A stretch of DNA of 64,000 nt from Pseudomonas triticifolii (GTDB lineage Bacteria > Pseudomonadota > Gammaproteobacteria > Pseudomonadales > Pseudomonadaceae): the NCBI RefSeq assembly GCF_014358015.1, contig NZ_JACONV010000011.1:1-64000 (forward strand), written 5' to 3'. This document shows positions 46,803 to 55,271 of this stretch, piece by piece; positions within the stretch are counted from its first letter, which is position 1, and every line of letters starts with the position of its first letter. Both the position numbers and the translations under genes were made by a program. Below the pieces are notes generated by a model. That model was not told where the DNA came from. It saw only the letters and a program-made list of their open reading frames with translations, and ran no database searches.

Positions 46803-48065
46803 TCAGTGACTTAGGTGGGCGGCGATCGCGCGCAGCATGCGCACGCTGTCGGTATCGAACGGGCTGACCGCATCGGTGAGCGACGATTGCTTGACGATCA
46901 CCACGCCGGACGGCTTGTCGATAAACAGGTATTGACCGTGGATCCCTCCGGCCATCAGGGCTTGGCTGTGGTCGTTGAACACATACCACTGGCTGCGATA
47001 GGACGCACCCGGCGTCCAACTGGAGAACTCGGCATTTTGCGCGTAGATCGCCGGATCGGAACCGGCAGCGATACGGGCGATGGTCTCGGGTGACAGCAGC
47101 TCAACTCCGTCCTGGCGACCGTCGTTGGCCAGCAACCGGCCGAAGCGTGCCATGTCTCTCAAGGTGGCACTGAAGCCCGCTCCGGCAACGTTACGGCCCC
47201 AGGGATCGGCCATGAAATAACCGTCGCGGTCGCACCCCAAGCGCCCCCAGATCTCTTCCAGCATCTGACTGCACGCCTTGCCCGAGGCACGTTCCATGAC
47301 CCATGCCAGGACTTCGGTAGTGGCGGTCACGTAATGGAAAAAACCACCGTGGCTGCCGCGCTTCTTGAGGGACGGCAAGTACTGGTACAACGAGTCGAAC
47401 TGGGCGTACTGCGCCGGTGCCGGCTGAAAGCCGCAGGCATAACCGTACTGTGAACTCTCAGAGCCGGGATCGTCATAGACCTCGCTGTAGTCGATGCCCA
47501 CCGCCATATCAAACAACTGACGCACCGTGGCATCACCAAACGCACTGCCTACCAGCTCAGGCACGTAGTACGCGACGGACAGTTCGGGCTTGAGCAGGCC
47601 CTTGGAAACCAGTTGTTCGCCGAGCGTACCGACCAGCGACTTGGTCACCGAGAACATGATGTGCCGGTCATCCGCGCGTTGGCCGTTGAAGTAGCGCTCG
47701 AACAACACCGTGTCACCCTGCATCACCAAAAAGGCATCGGTCTGGCTGGCCACAAGGTGCTCGATAACACTGATGCTAAGCCCGCACTCGCTGTCGAAAC
47801 ACAGGCGGTCCAGCGCTTTAGGCGCTTCCTTGAGCGGACCGGCAGGCCTTGGACCCGCCGCCACATCAATGGTGGGACGCAGCCGCGCTAGATGACGGAA
47901 CCCCCACTGACTGAAGGGCGCGCGCATCCAGTTGTGCCACGTTACCCGGTGTTCCGGCTCGGCCGGGAAACCCTGCATCAGGACAGGTGACACGCGGGTT
48001 GCAACGGACGACTCATTGGCCTCGACGTAAAGAGTCGCCAGTACAGACGGTTTTTTAAGACTCAT
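46803..48065 (-). CDS. serine hydrolase (beta-lactamase fold, NylB-like)
   Basis: A 420-residue hydrolase of the class C beta-lactamase fold. FSVTKS near 145 holds the Ser-x-x-Lys nucleophile pair; HYVTATTEVLAWVMER near 260 contains the tyrosine motif; GGIHGQYLFIDKPSG is the late active-site strand. Closest in style to 6-aminohexanoate-dimer hydrolase and esterases. No signal peptide is obvious. ATG 48065 (MSLKKPSV) was taken. First of four co-oriented genes, 113 bases before the porin. Confidence 0.83.
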   Translation of the reverse strand: MSLKKPSVLATLYVEANESSVATRVSPVLMQGFPAEPEHRVTWHNWMRAPFSQWGFRHLARLRPTIDVAAGPRPAGPLKEAPKALDRLCFDSECGLSISVIEHLVASQTDAFLVMQGDTVLFERYFNGQRADDRHIMFSVTKSLVGTLGEQLVSKGLLKPELSVAYYVPELVGSAFGDATVRQLFDMAVGIDYSEVYDDPGSESSQYGYACGFQPAPAQYAQFDSLYQYLPSLKKRGSHGGFFHYVTATTEVLAWVMERASGKACSQMLEEIWGRLGCDRDGYFMADPWGRNVAGAGFSATLRDMARFGRLLANDGRQDGVELLSPETIARIAAGSDPAIYAQNAEFSSWTPGASYRSQWYVFNDHSQALMAGGIHGQYLFIDKPSGVVIVKQSSLTDAVSPFDTDSVRMLRAIAAHLSH

Positions 48066-48581
48066 CGGGATAACCCTGAAGATGACTCTGCATGAGAGCA
48101 GATGCACAGGAATAATTATCCGATATTTTATTTTAGTCAATAAAACTTTTTACCGGCTAACCTAACGCCCTGTTGGACGAGAATAATCTGGCGGCCATGA
48201 CGCCCCCTCGAGAAACGACCACACGCTGAACAGACGGCGATAAACCGTGTAAATCGGTGTCAGGAGCACAGGCTTTTCATGGAGCGGCAGGAGCCAAGGG
48301 ATACGTCTGGATGAAGGCATTCCGGCAGGCTGACAGCACGTTGCTCCTTGAAACACGTCTTCGCTGGCTGTGGATATTAGCCAGCGAACGCCCCCAATAG
48401 CAGGATGCCTCTCTATCCGTTGAGTGAAATTTCCGAGAGAATCACAACCCCTTGCGCCAGCTCACTCCGGTCTCTAGGCTGCCCCGGTCGCTGCAAAATC
48501 AGCGATCAGGTTTGGTAGACCTGTCTGTGCTGGCGCAACGCGTCACCTCTGCGAGGCGAGCTTTTTCGTCTTGCTATTTAT
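48066..48581. other. non-coding stretch
   Basis: AT-rich leader of the hydrolase gene, then about 400 bases without a recognised gene, leading into the structured element. Confidence 0.4.
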
Positions 48582-48657
48582 GGTGGCCGTGCGCATGGCA
48601 TCTTCGGATGCACCGGGTGCCAGCAGCCGGTCTACCAACTTGCACACGGCCGCCACC
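48582..48657 (+). ncRNA. structured RNA-like leader before the DUF6124 gene
   Basis: GGTGGCCGTGCGCA at 48582 pairs with TGCACACGGCCGCCACC at 48641-48657, leaving a two-base bulge. Inside is GCATC-TTCG-GATGC, a stem capped by a UUCG tetraloop, and a CCGG/CCGG pair. The 3' end is 55 bases before the ATG. I recall similar GGTGGCCGTGCG...CACGGCCGCCACC sequences upstream of DUF3077/DUF6124 genes in many Pseudomonas. Whether it is a cis-regulator, a mobile palindrome or a separate small RNA is not known. Confidence 0.55.
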
Positions 48658-48712
48658 TTATCGTTTGGTAGCGATGACTGACGGCTCCTTCATTGTCTGC
48701 TGGAGTTTAAAA

Positions 48713-48946
48713 ATGCGCGAAAAACTCATCCCCGACCCACCGAACGCCCTGTACACCATCAACCCGTCCGTCACGCAGGAACAGGCGCTCAACTACGCGT
48801 CAGACCTGTTGCGCTGCATCATTACCACGGCTTACGAGTCCGGGGATAACGCCGAAGGCACCAGTCGGGATCTGGTGTTTGCGGTGCTGCATATGGCGGA
48901 GTTGGCAAAGGCCATGGTGGATCGTTCGCTCGACAGTATGGTCTAG
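48713..48946 (+). CDS. DUF6124/DUF3077 family small protein
   Basis: A 77-residue protein, MREKLIPDPP then a helical pair: EQALNYASDLLRCIITTAYE and VFAVLHMAELAKAMVDRSLD. This is the common Pseudomonas DUF6124/DUF3077 family, often in several copies per genome, function unknown. GGAG lies eight bases before ATG 48713; the frame is open far upstream but only this start fits the family. Confidence 0.85.
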   Translation: MREKLIPDPPNALYTINPSVTQEQALNYASDLLRCIITTAYESGDNAEGTSRDLVFAVLHMAELAKAMVDRSLDSMV

Positions 48947-48986
48947 CGAGCCGAGCTGCGGGGGCCATTGCCGGCCCCTTCCCTTT

Positions 48987-50144
48987 TCAGTTGCGCTGGT
49001 CCAGCAGGTTGACCACCAATCGGTCAATCCAGCCCCAGAGGCGCTGCTTGACGCGTCGCCACAATGGCCGGGCTTTCCAGTCGGCCAGAGTGGTTTCGGC
49101 GCTGAGGGCGAAGTCTTTTTCGAAGCTTTCAACCACGTCGCGGGTCAACCCGGGATCGAGGGCTTCGACGTTGGCTTCCAGATTGAAGCGCAGGTTCCAG
49201 TGGTCGAAGTTGCACGAACCGATGCTCACCCAGTCATCGATCAACACCATCTTCAGGTGCAGGAAACACGGCTGGTACTCGAATATCTTCACGCCTGCGC
49301 GCAACAAGCGCGGGTAATAGCGATGGCCTGCGTATCGGACCGATGGGTGATCGGTGCGCGGACCGGTCAGCAACAAACGCACATCCACACCCCGCGCCGC
49401 GGCCCTGCGCAGGGCGCGGCGTACTTTCCAGGTGGGCAGAAAGTACGGCGTTGCCAGCCAGATGCGCGTCTGGCCGCTGTTCAAAGCGCGCACCAGCGAT
49501 TGCAGAATGTCGCGGTGTTGGCGTGAATCGGCGTAAGCCACGCGGCCCAGCCCTTCTCCTGAGGTCGGCACACTGGGCAGGTGCGTCAGTCCGAAGTGCT
49601 CTTTCGGACGCCAGGCGGTGCGGTGTGGGTTGACGTGAAACTGTCGGTCGAACAGCGCCTGCCAGTCGATTACCAGCGGCCCGGTGATTTCCACCATGAC
49701 TTCGTGCCACTGGCTGACGTCCTTGTCCGGCTCCCAGAATTCATCGGTCACGCCAGTGCCGCCGATTACGGCCAGTGCCTTGTCCACGACCAGTATCTTG
49801 CGATGGTCGCGGTAGAGGTTGCGCAAGCCGCGCCGCCAATGGATCGGGTTGTACAGGCGCAGGATCACGCCGGCATCGGTGAGCTGTTTGCGCAGGCCAG
49901 CGTCGAAGGCTTGCGAACCGAAATCATCGAACAGGCACCGCACGATCACCCCACGCCGGGCGGCGTCCACCAGCGCCCGAACCACGGCATCAGCACAGGC
50001 GCCCGCTTCCACCAGATACAGTTCCAGGTCGACCTGCTGTTCGGCACGGTCGATGGCCGTGATCATGCGCGGGAAGAAGGCAGGCCCGTCGATGAGCAAG
50101 CGGAACTGGTTGTTCTCACGCCACGGAAAAATCGCACCGTTCAT
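48987..50144 (-). CDS. phospholipase D / cardiolipin synthase B-like protein
   Basis: A 385-residue PLD-superfamily enzyme with two HKD motifs: HRKILVVDKALAVIGGTG near 113 and HLKMVLIDDWVSIGSCNFD near 295. The length, PYFLPTWKVRRAL and the closing region fit ClsB-type cardiolipin synthases, which join phosphatidyl groups at the membrane. Its start abuts the YceI gene (one base between), in the same direction. In my recollection the same pair follows fumA at short distance in PAO1. Confidence 0.85.
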   Translation of the reverse strand: MNGAIFPWRENNQFRLLIDGPAFFPRMITAIDRAEQQVDLELYLVEAGACADAVVRALVDAARRGVIVRCLFDDFGSQAFDAGLRKQLTDAGVILRLYNPIHWRRGLRNLYRDHRKILVVDKALAVIGGTGVTDEFWEPDKDVSQWHEVMVEITGPLVIDWQALFDRQFHVNPHRTAWRPKEHFGLTHLPSVPTSGEGLGRVAYADSRQHRDILQSLVRALNSGQTRIWLATPYFLPTWKVRRALRRAAARGVDVRLLLTGPRTDHPSVRYAGHRYYPRLLRAGVKIFEYQPCFLHLKMVLIDDWVSIGSCNFDHWNLRFNLEANVEALDPGLTRDVVESFEKDFALSAETTLADWKARPLWRRVKQRLWGWIDRLVVNLLDQRN

Positions 50145-50145
50145 G

Positions 50146-50727
50146 TCAGCGCGCCGTGAAGATCAGGACGGCCCCGACAGGGACCGACAGGCTGATCGCC
50201 GAGAGACCTGCGTTACCGCGTAATGCGTTGAAGTCTGGCACCAGATCGAAATCCTGAGCGTGAACCACCAGAGGTTCGAGCGTGACCACCTGAAAGCGTC
50301 GATCATCCAGACGCGTTGCCAGCAGTTCGGCGTTGTAAGTGTGAGTCTTGCCGCGCAGGCTCACCGTCAGCGGCAGGCGCAGTTCCAGCTGTGCGCCGGG
50401 GGCCAGCGCGTTGATGGGCCGCATGTCGAGCTGGGCGTTGATCCGGGCAGCGGGAAAGCTGCGAATCTGAAACACCTGATCACGCAGACGCTCGTCGCGC
50501 TGGGCAATGCCGGTACTGACCGACTCCAGTTCGACTTCCACTTCGGCCAACCCTTTGCCGTCAACCTTGCCGTGCAACACCAGAAAGCGATGCACTTCGG
50601 CGACGTCGGCGTTTTTGGTGGAGGTGAACGACAGGCGTGATGACTCGTTATCCAGATACCAGCTGGCGTGGGCAGGAAGCGCCGCAGCGGCCAAAATGGC
50701 CAGCAGCCAGCGAATAGTGTTGAGCAT
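50146..50727 (-). CDS. YceI-family periplasmic protein
   Basis: A 193-residue exported lipocalin-like protein. A signal peptide (AILAAAALPAHASW) is followed by the family opening YLDNESSRLSFTSTKNADVAE and TGIAQRDERLRDQVFQIRSFP. YceI proteins bind isoprenoid or long-chain lipids in the periplasm. ATG 50727 (MLNTIRW) was preferred to 50757. Likely in one unit with the PLD gene that follows immediately. Confidence 0.9.
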   Translation of the reverse strand: MLNTIRWLLAILAAAALPAHASWYLDNESSRLSFTSTKNADVAEVHRFLVLHGKVDGKGLAEVEVELESVSTGIAQRDERLRDQVFQIRSFPAARINAQLDMRPINALAPGAQLELRLPLTVSLRGKTHTYNAELLATRLDDRRFQVVTLEPLVVHAQDFDLVPDFNALRGNAGLSAISLSVPVGAVLIFTAR

Positions 50728-50808
50728 GCAGACTCCGGGCGGGCAATTGAGGAGCACCTTATCCGCCTGTCAGACCGCTGGCAAACCGCTACGTTCGTCC
50801 ATCGGTTG

Positions 50809-51147
50809 TCATGGTGTTTCGGGCATCAGGCGACACCCCTCGCGCGGCCCTTGCCACACGGCGCTGCTGGTGCGTCCAAGACCGCTGGCCGTCACCTTTT
50901 TCAATTCAGGCTGATCGATCAATGTGCTGGGCACGTACTGTTTGACGTAGGCCCGGCAATAGTCCTCGGGGTTGTTCACCACATAACGGCATGAGCAGTA
51001 TTCCTTGGCGGTGTAGGCACTGATGATGGTCGGAAACGCCTGCAGGGCAACGCGGTACTGGAAAATAAGCACGATGAAGGCCGCAAGCATCAGCAACAGC
51101 AGACTGATGAAGGGACGACGCAGAATGAACGCTCGACGCCTGCTCAT
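50809..51147 (-). CDS. small membrane-anchored protein with four cysteines, unknown
   Basis: A 112-residue protein: basic N-terminus, one membrane helix (about 14-31), then a periplasmic tail with cysteines at 51, 53, 64 and 105 (EYCSCRYVVNN, EDYCRAYVK). No family recognised beyond similar unnamed Pseudomonas proteins. Its ATG overlaps the stop of the serine hydrolase gene (ATGA), so the two are translationally coupled and may act together in the periplasm. Confidence 0.7.
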   Translation of the reverse strand: MSRRRAFILRRPFISLLLLMLAAFIVLIFQYRVALQAFPTIISAYTAKEYCSCRYVVNNPEDYCRAYVKQYVPSTLIDQPELKKVTASGLGRTSSAVWQGPREGCRLMPETP

Positions 51148-52250
51148 TGCACGTTCTCCTTGCCAAACGCTGCCTGGATGCGTTTGAGCATCTGGTCGTG
51201 GTCGTAACGGCCGTCGCGATCATCGGCGTAGCGCACGATGACCAGCTTCTGACTGGGGATCACGTACAGCGCCTGGCCCCAATGGCCCAGCGCCGCAAAG
51301 GTATCAGGCGGCGCGTCCGGCCAGGGTCCGGCATGACCGTCAGCCGTGTGGTTGAGCCACCATTGACCGCCGGGCACTTCGACGTTGGCCAGCACTTGCT
51401 CACCGTTGAAGGGCGTGAGTACGAAGTCCATCCATGCCTTGTTGAGGAGCGGCTTGTCCTGCCACTGCCCGCCCCGCTGCATGAGCAGGCCGACACGCGC
51501 CAGATCGCGGGCAGTCATGTAGGCGTAGGAGGACCCCACAAACGTGCCGCTGGCGTCTTTTTCCCAGATGGCGCTGCGGATGCCGAGCGGATCGAACAGC
51601 GCAGTCCAGGGATAATCCGGATAGGCCTCAACCCCGACCATGCTTTTCAAAGCGGCGGCCAGTACATTGCTGTCGCCACTGGAATACAGGTAGCGCGAGC
51701 CAGGAGGAGTGGCTGCCTTGTGGCTGGCAGTAAAGCGGGCCATGTCGTTACGGCCTCGGGTGTAGAGCATCGCGACCACCGATGAATTGAGAGGCGCGTA
51801 CTCGTAATCTTCCTGCCAGTCCAGGCCGGACGCCCAGTGCATCAGATCTTGAACGGTGATCTCTGGATGGTTCTTGAACGGCGGGTAGAACATCGCCACC
51901 GGATCGTTCAATTGAAAGCGCCCTTCGCCGAATGCCACGCCCAGCACGGTCGCCATGATGCTTTTGCTGATCGACCACGTCAGGTGAGGCGTCTGCGCAG
52001 TGGTCACGCCGGTGTAGCGTTCATAGACGATCTCGCCGTCATGAATCACCAGCAGCGCATCGGTGCGGATGCCGTCACGCGTGGCCTCGTCGCGAGGCGG
52101 GAAGGCGTAGGTTTCCAGCGCATCGAGCGCGGCGCTGCGAGGGGATGGACGTGAAGACCATTGCTCGCCGGGCCAGATTTGGGCCTGTGCATTCAAGGTA
52201 TTTGCCACCAGAACAACCCACAGACACAGGCGAGCCAACCGAGACAGCAT
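51144..52250 (-). CDS. exported serine hydrolase (class C beta-lactamase fold)
   Basis: A 368-residue protein with a signal peptide (VLVANTLNAQAQIW). LTWSISKSIMATVLG carries the Ser-x-x-Lys pair; HWASGLDWQEDYEYAPLNSS and YLYSSGDSN follow the EstB/NylB pattern; GHWGQALYVIPSQKLVIVRY is the late strand. Related in fold, not closely in sequence, to the hydrolase at 46803. ATG 52250 was chosen for the signal peptide. Coupled to the small cysteine protein downstream. Confidence 0.85.
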   Translation of the reverse strand: MLSRLARLCLWVVLVANTLNAQAQIWPGEQWSSRPSPRSAALDALETYAFPPRDEATRDGIRTDALLVIHDGEIVYERYTGVTTAQTPHLTWSISKSIMATVLGVAFGEGRFQLNDPVAMFYPPFKNHPEITVQDLMHWASGLDWQEDYEYAPLNSSVVAMLYTRGRNDMARFTASHKAATPPGSRYLYSSGDSNVLAAALKSMVGVEAYPDYPWTALFDPLGIRSAIWEKDASGTFVGSSYAYMTARDLARVGLLMQRGGQWQDKPLLNKAWMDFVLTPFNGEQVLANVEVPGGQWWLNHTADGHAGPWPDAPPDTFAALGHWGQALYVIPSQKLVIVRYADDRDGRYDHDQMLKRIQAAFGKENVQ

Positions 52251-52649
52251 GACGAGTCCTCGCAATATGATCCGGGCACAGTAGCAGCCGATTGTGACAG
52301 TGGTCCGCACAATCCTGATCGGGGAACGGTGGAAGGGCAACCGGTCTGGGCGGCACTCCGACGATGAACGATGACACGGATCTCCTGATACACCGCGTCG
52401 ACTTCATCGCCGGCAAGCCGCCTCCCACAATCTGATCTGCCCCCGAAGAAGCAGCGAAATCTCCCACACCGATCACGTTGCTTCAGTGGGCTCTATGGTA
52501 CGCGCAATGTGTATTCCATCGACACGTCTGCGGCCGTCACACAACCATCACCAAAGCTTCATGGGCATGACACGCCATCTCCCTAGCCTGCAAATACAGC
52601 AAAGCGCTTGGACTAATCAGTCGACCGGCCATTTCTGCAAGGCTGGTTC
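52251..52649. other. non-coding stretch before olsB
   Basis: Divergent leader between the serine hydrolase and olsB, 399 bases. Promoters for both must lie here, but no clear box or hairpin was recognised. Confidence 0.4.
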
Positions 52650-53417
52650 ATGGAGATTCGTATGACCCAGATCGCACGCATTCGTGACAACACTTCTGAA
52701 CGCCGTCTTCAGGCCGAGCGCCTGATAGGAACGCGAGCTTTGCAGGAAGCACAGGCCTTACGTTTCAGTGTGTTCAGCGAGGAGTTCAACGCCCGTCTCA
52801 ACGGGGCAGAACAAGGTCTGGATATCGACGACTACGACGTGCATTGCTCGCACATCGGCGTACGTGACCTGAACACCGGGCGACTGGTCGCCACCACCCG
52901 GCTGCTGGATCACAAGGCCGCCAGCACGCTGGGGCGCTTCTACAGCGAAGAAGAATTCAGCCTGCACGGCCTGGTGCATCTGCAGGGTCCGATTCTGGAA
53001 CTGGGCCGTACCTGCGTCGATCCGGCCTATCGCAACGGCGGCACCATCGCGGTGTTGTGGAGCGAGCTGGCTGAGGTCCTGAACGAAGGCGGTTATAGCT
53101 ACCTGATGGGCTGCGCGAGTATCCCGATGCAGGACGGCGGTATTCAGGCCCACGCAATCATGCAGCGCCTGCGCGAACGCTACCTGTGCAACGAGCACCT
53201 GCGCGCAGAACCGAAGAACCCGCTGCCCGCCCTCGACATTCCGGGCAACGTCATTTGCGAAATGCCGCCGTTGCTCAAGGCTTACATGCGTCTGGGCGCG
53301 AAGATCTGCGGCGAGCCGTGCTGGGATGAAGATTTCCAGGTGGCCGATGTGTTCATCCTGCTCAAGCGCGACGATCTGTGCCCGCGCTACGCACGCCACT
53401 TCAAGGCGGCGGTGTGA
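52650..53417 (+). CDS. olsB: ornithine N-acyltransferase (GNAT-type)
   Basis: A 255-residue acyltransferase that joins a 3-hydroxyacyl group from ACP to ornithine, the first step of ornithine-lipid synthesis. Marks: [40 protein letters not shown] and [13 protein letters not shown], the OlsB signature. ATG 52650 or 52662 could be used. Its stop overlaps the olsA start. Ornithine lipids replace phospholipids under phosphate limitation in the family. Confidence 0.93.
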   Translation: MEIRMTQIARIRDNTSERRLQAERLIGTRALQEAQALRFSVFSEEFNARLNGAEQGLDIDDYDVHCSHIGVRDLNTGRLVATTRLLDHKAASTLGRFYSEEEFSLHGLVHLQGPILELGRTCVDPAYRNGGTIAVLWSELAEVLNEGGYSYLMGCASIPMQDGGIQAHAIMQRLRERYLCNEHLRAEPKNPLPALDIPGNVICEMPPLLKAYMRLGAKICGEPCWDEDFQVADVFILLKRDDLCPRYARHFKAAV

Positions 53418-54208
53418 TGAGCCGGGTACGCGGCTATGCCCGAGTGGTTCGGGTGCTGTTGGTGGTGGCGCTCGGACTGACGATTGCGAGTGCCTTCGCA
53501 GTGCTTGAACGCCTTAAAGTCGGTGGTTCCATGGAGCGTCGTCAGCGCTGGAGTCGCTGGTTCATGGCACGCCTGAGCAGCGCGCTGCCGTTTCGCGTGA
53601 CCATCACCGGCGAGCTGCCCCGCCAGCCAATGCTGTGGGTCAGTAATCACGTGTCCTGGACTGACATCGCACTGCTGGGCATGCTTGCGCCGCTGTCGTT
53701 TCTGTCCAAGGCCGAAGTACGCACCTGGCCGGTCGCAGGCTGGCTGGCCCTGAAAGCCGGCACTCTGTTCATTCGTCGCGGTTCGGGCGACAGCCGTTTG
53801 ATCCAGAAACAGATGAGCAACCATCTGCAACAGGGCAACGCTCTGCTGATCTTCCCGGAAGGCACCACCACTGACGGCAAGAGCCTGCGCACGTTCCACG
53901 GTCGCCTGTTGTCCAGCGCCATCGAAGCGGGCGTGGCGATTCAGCCGGTTGCGATTGCCTACACCCGCGACGGCAAGCCTGATCCGATTGCGCCGTTCAT
54001 TGGTGACGATGACCTGCTGTCACACTTGCGTCGTCTGTTCGCCAATGAACAAAGCGATGTGCACATCCATTTGCTCACCCCTATCCAGACCGCCGATCAG
54101 GAACGCGCCGCGCTGGCGTTCAAGGCGCAGCAAGCCGTGCAGGTCGCCTTGTTCGGCGAAAGCGCTCAGCCCGGCGAAGTGGTCTCGCGCCCAGCCAGGG
54201 CGGCCTGA
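53417..54208 (+). CDS. olsA: lyso-ornithine lipid acyltransferase
   Basis: A 263-residue PlsC-type O-acyltransferase that adds the second acyl chain to lyso-ornithine lipid. One N-terminal membrane helix, then the motif VSNHVSWTDI (His-x4-Asp) near 75 and FPEGTTTDGKS near 150. ATG 53417 overlaps the olsB stop (TGATG), so the two are made together. The last 43 bases overlap the convergent acpH gene. Confidence 0.92.
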   Translation: MSRVRGYARVVRVLLVVALGLTIASAFAVLERLKVGGSMERRQRWSRWFMARLSSALPFRVTITGELPRQPMLWVSNHVSWTDIALLGMLAPLSFLSKAEVRTWPVAGWLALKAGTLFIRRGSGDSRLIQKQMSNHLQQGNALLIFPEGTTTDGKSLRTFHGRLLSSAIEAGVAIQPVAIAYTRDGKPDPIAPFIGDDDLLSHLRRLFANEQSDVHIHLLTPIQTADQERAALAFKAQQAVQVALFGESAQPGEVVSRPARAA

Positions 54209-54765
54209 GCGAAGTCCTGCAGCTGCGGGTAGAACTCAGCGAAGTCTGCACTGAGGGGTTGGTAAAGCGTCTGCAATTCCTGCATGCCGCCTGCCAGCCC
54301 TTCGGGTCGTGAAAGACGCCGGGCTATCCCGCCCAGCACCTGCTCCAGCACCTCGAACTCTCGATACGAACCCAGCCAGTCTTGCGCGGCCATGCGTGGG
54401 GCAATCAGCGCCAGGCGTTCCGGCAACTGCGGTTCGGCGGCCAATGCGCCGTAGACCTTTCCCGTGAATACCGCCAGCGGCAGATCGGCATAGCGATGCC
54501 AGTCACGCGCCAGGCAGTGGTCGAAAAACACGTCGAGCATGATGCCGGCGTAGCGCCTGCGTTGCGCCGGAAACCGGGCGATGGATGCCTTGATCATCGG
54601 GTGGTTGTCAGTGAACGCGTCGATGCTGCGATGCAAGCGGATGGCTGCTTCCAGCTCCGCAGGAAAACGCCCCGGCAGCGGGCCTTTGACGAAGTCGCCG
54701 TAGAGGCTGCCAAGCAATTGAGCGGGCCGATGGCCGCCTAGATGAAGATGTGCCAGATAGTTCAT
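54166..54765 (-). CDS. acpH: ACP phosphodiesterase
   Basis: A 199-residue HD-like hydrolase that removes the 4'-phosphopantetheine arm from acyl carrier protein. Marks: MNYLAHLHLGG at the start, LGSLYGDFVKGPL, RLHRSIDAFTDNHP and DVFFDHCLARDW, which hold the metal-binding histidines and aspartates. Divergent from pyeR, convergent with olsA. Confidence 0.9.
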   Translation of the reverse strand: MNYLAHLHLGGHRPAQLLGSLYGDFVKGPLPGRFPAELEAAIRLHRSIDAFTDNHPMIKASIARFPAQRRRYAGIMLDVFFDHCLARDWHRYADLPLAVFTGKVYGALAAEPQLPERLALIAPRMAAQDWLGSYREFEVLEQVLGGIARRLSRPEGLAGGMQELQTLYQPLSADFAEFYPQLQDFAQAALAGRETTSPG

Positions 54766-54798
54766 AAGCCAAGCGTACGCCGCTTTCCGGGGCCAGGT

Positions 54799-54910
54799 CT
54801 ATATATCGATATAACCCGATATACCGATTCAGACTGAGCCTAGACCAAAATCATATTTGTATATCGCGAAATACAGATATAAGGTTCGCCCTATCGCGAT
54901 ATATCGCTAC
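54799..54910 (+). promoter_or_regulatory. cluster of ATAT/CGAT palindromes before pyeR
   Basis: Three AT-rich dyads lie between acpH and pyeR: ATATATCGATATAACCCG at 54801, TATATCGCGAAATACAG at 54860, and TATCGCGATATATCGCTA at 54892. Repeated TATATCG half-sites of this kind are what ArsR-type repressors bind, and the P. aeruginosa repressor PyeR controls its own operon. Likely operator; the exact box is not defined here. Confidence 0.6.
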
Positions 54911-54928
54911 ATCGCCTGTGAGAACGAC

Positions 54929-55243
54929 ATGCCTATCGACCTCGACGACATCATAAAAGCGCTGGCCCACCCGGTCCGCCGAGAAATTCTGACCTGGCTC
55001 AAGGACCCGCGCGCCTCGTTTCCCGCCCAGGAACACTCGATCGAGCACGGCGTCTGCGCCGGGCAGATCGATCAGCGTGCCGGGCTCTCTCAGTCCACGG
55101 TTTCTGCGCATCTGGCCACCTTGCAACGCGCAGGCCTGATCAGCAGCAAGAAGGTCGGCCAGTGGCATTTCTTCAGGCGCAACGAAGAGACCCTTCAGGC
55201 GTTCGTGCAGGCGTTGGTGCAGGAACTGAACAACCCAGCCTGA
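54929..55243 (+). CDS. pyeR: ArsR-family repressor
   Basis: A 104-residue winged-helix regulator: LAHPVRREILTWLKDPRASF at the start, recognition helix region GLSQSTVSAHLATLQRAGLI, and wing SKKVGQWHFFRRNEET. No arsenic-type cysteine motif. The frame opens at 54857 within the palindrome cluster; ATG 54929 (MPIDLDDI) was taken. First gene of pyeR-pyeM-xenB, as in P. aeruginosa. Confidence 0.88.
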   Translation: MPIDLDDIIKALAHPVRREILTWLKDPRASFPAQEHSIEHGVCAGQIDQRAGLSQSTVSAHLATLQRAGLISSKKVGQWHFFRRNEETLQAFVQALVQELNNPA

Positions 55244-55271
55244 TCTTTCCACTTTTCCAAGGAGATGCCCT

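Noticed and set aside
48452..48712. Upstream extension of the DUF6124 protein
   Set aside because: The extension reads through the structured leader; family members begin at the ATG at 48713.
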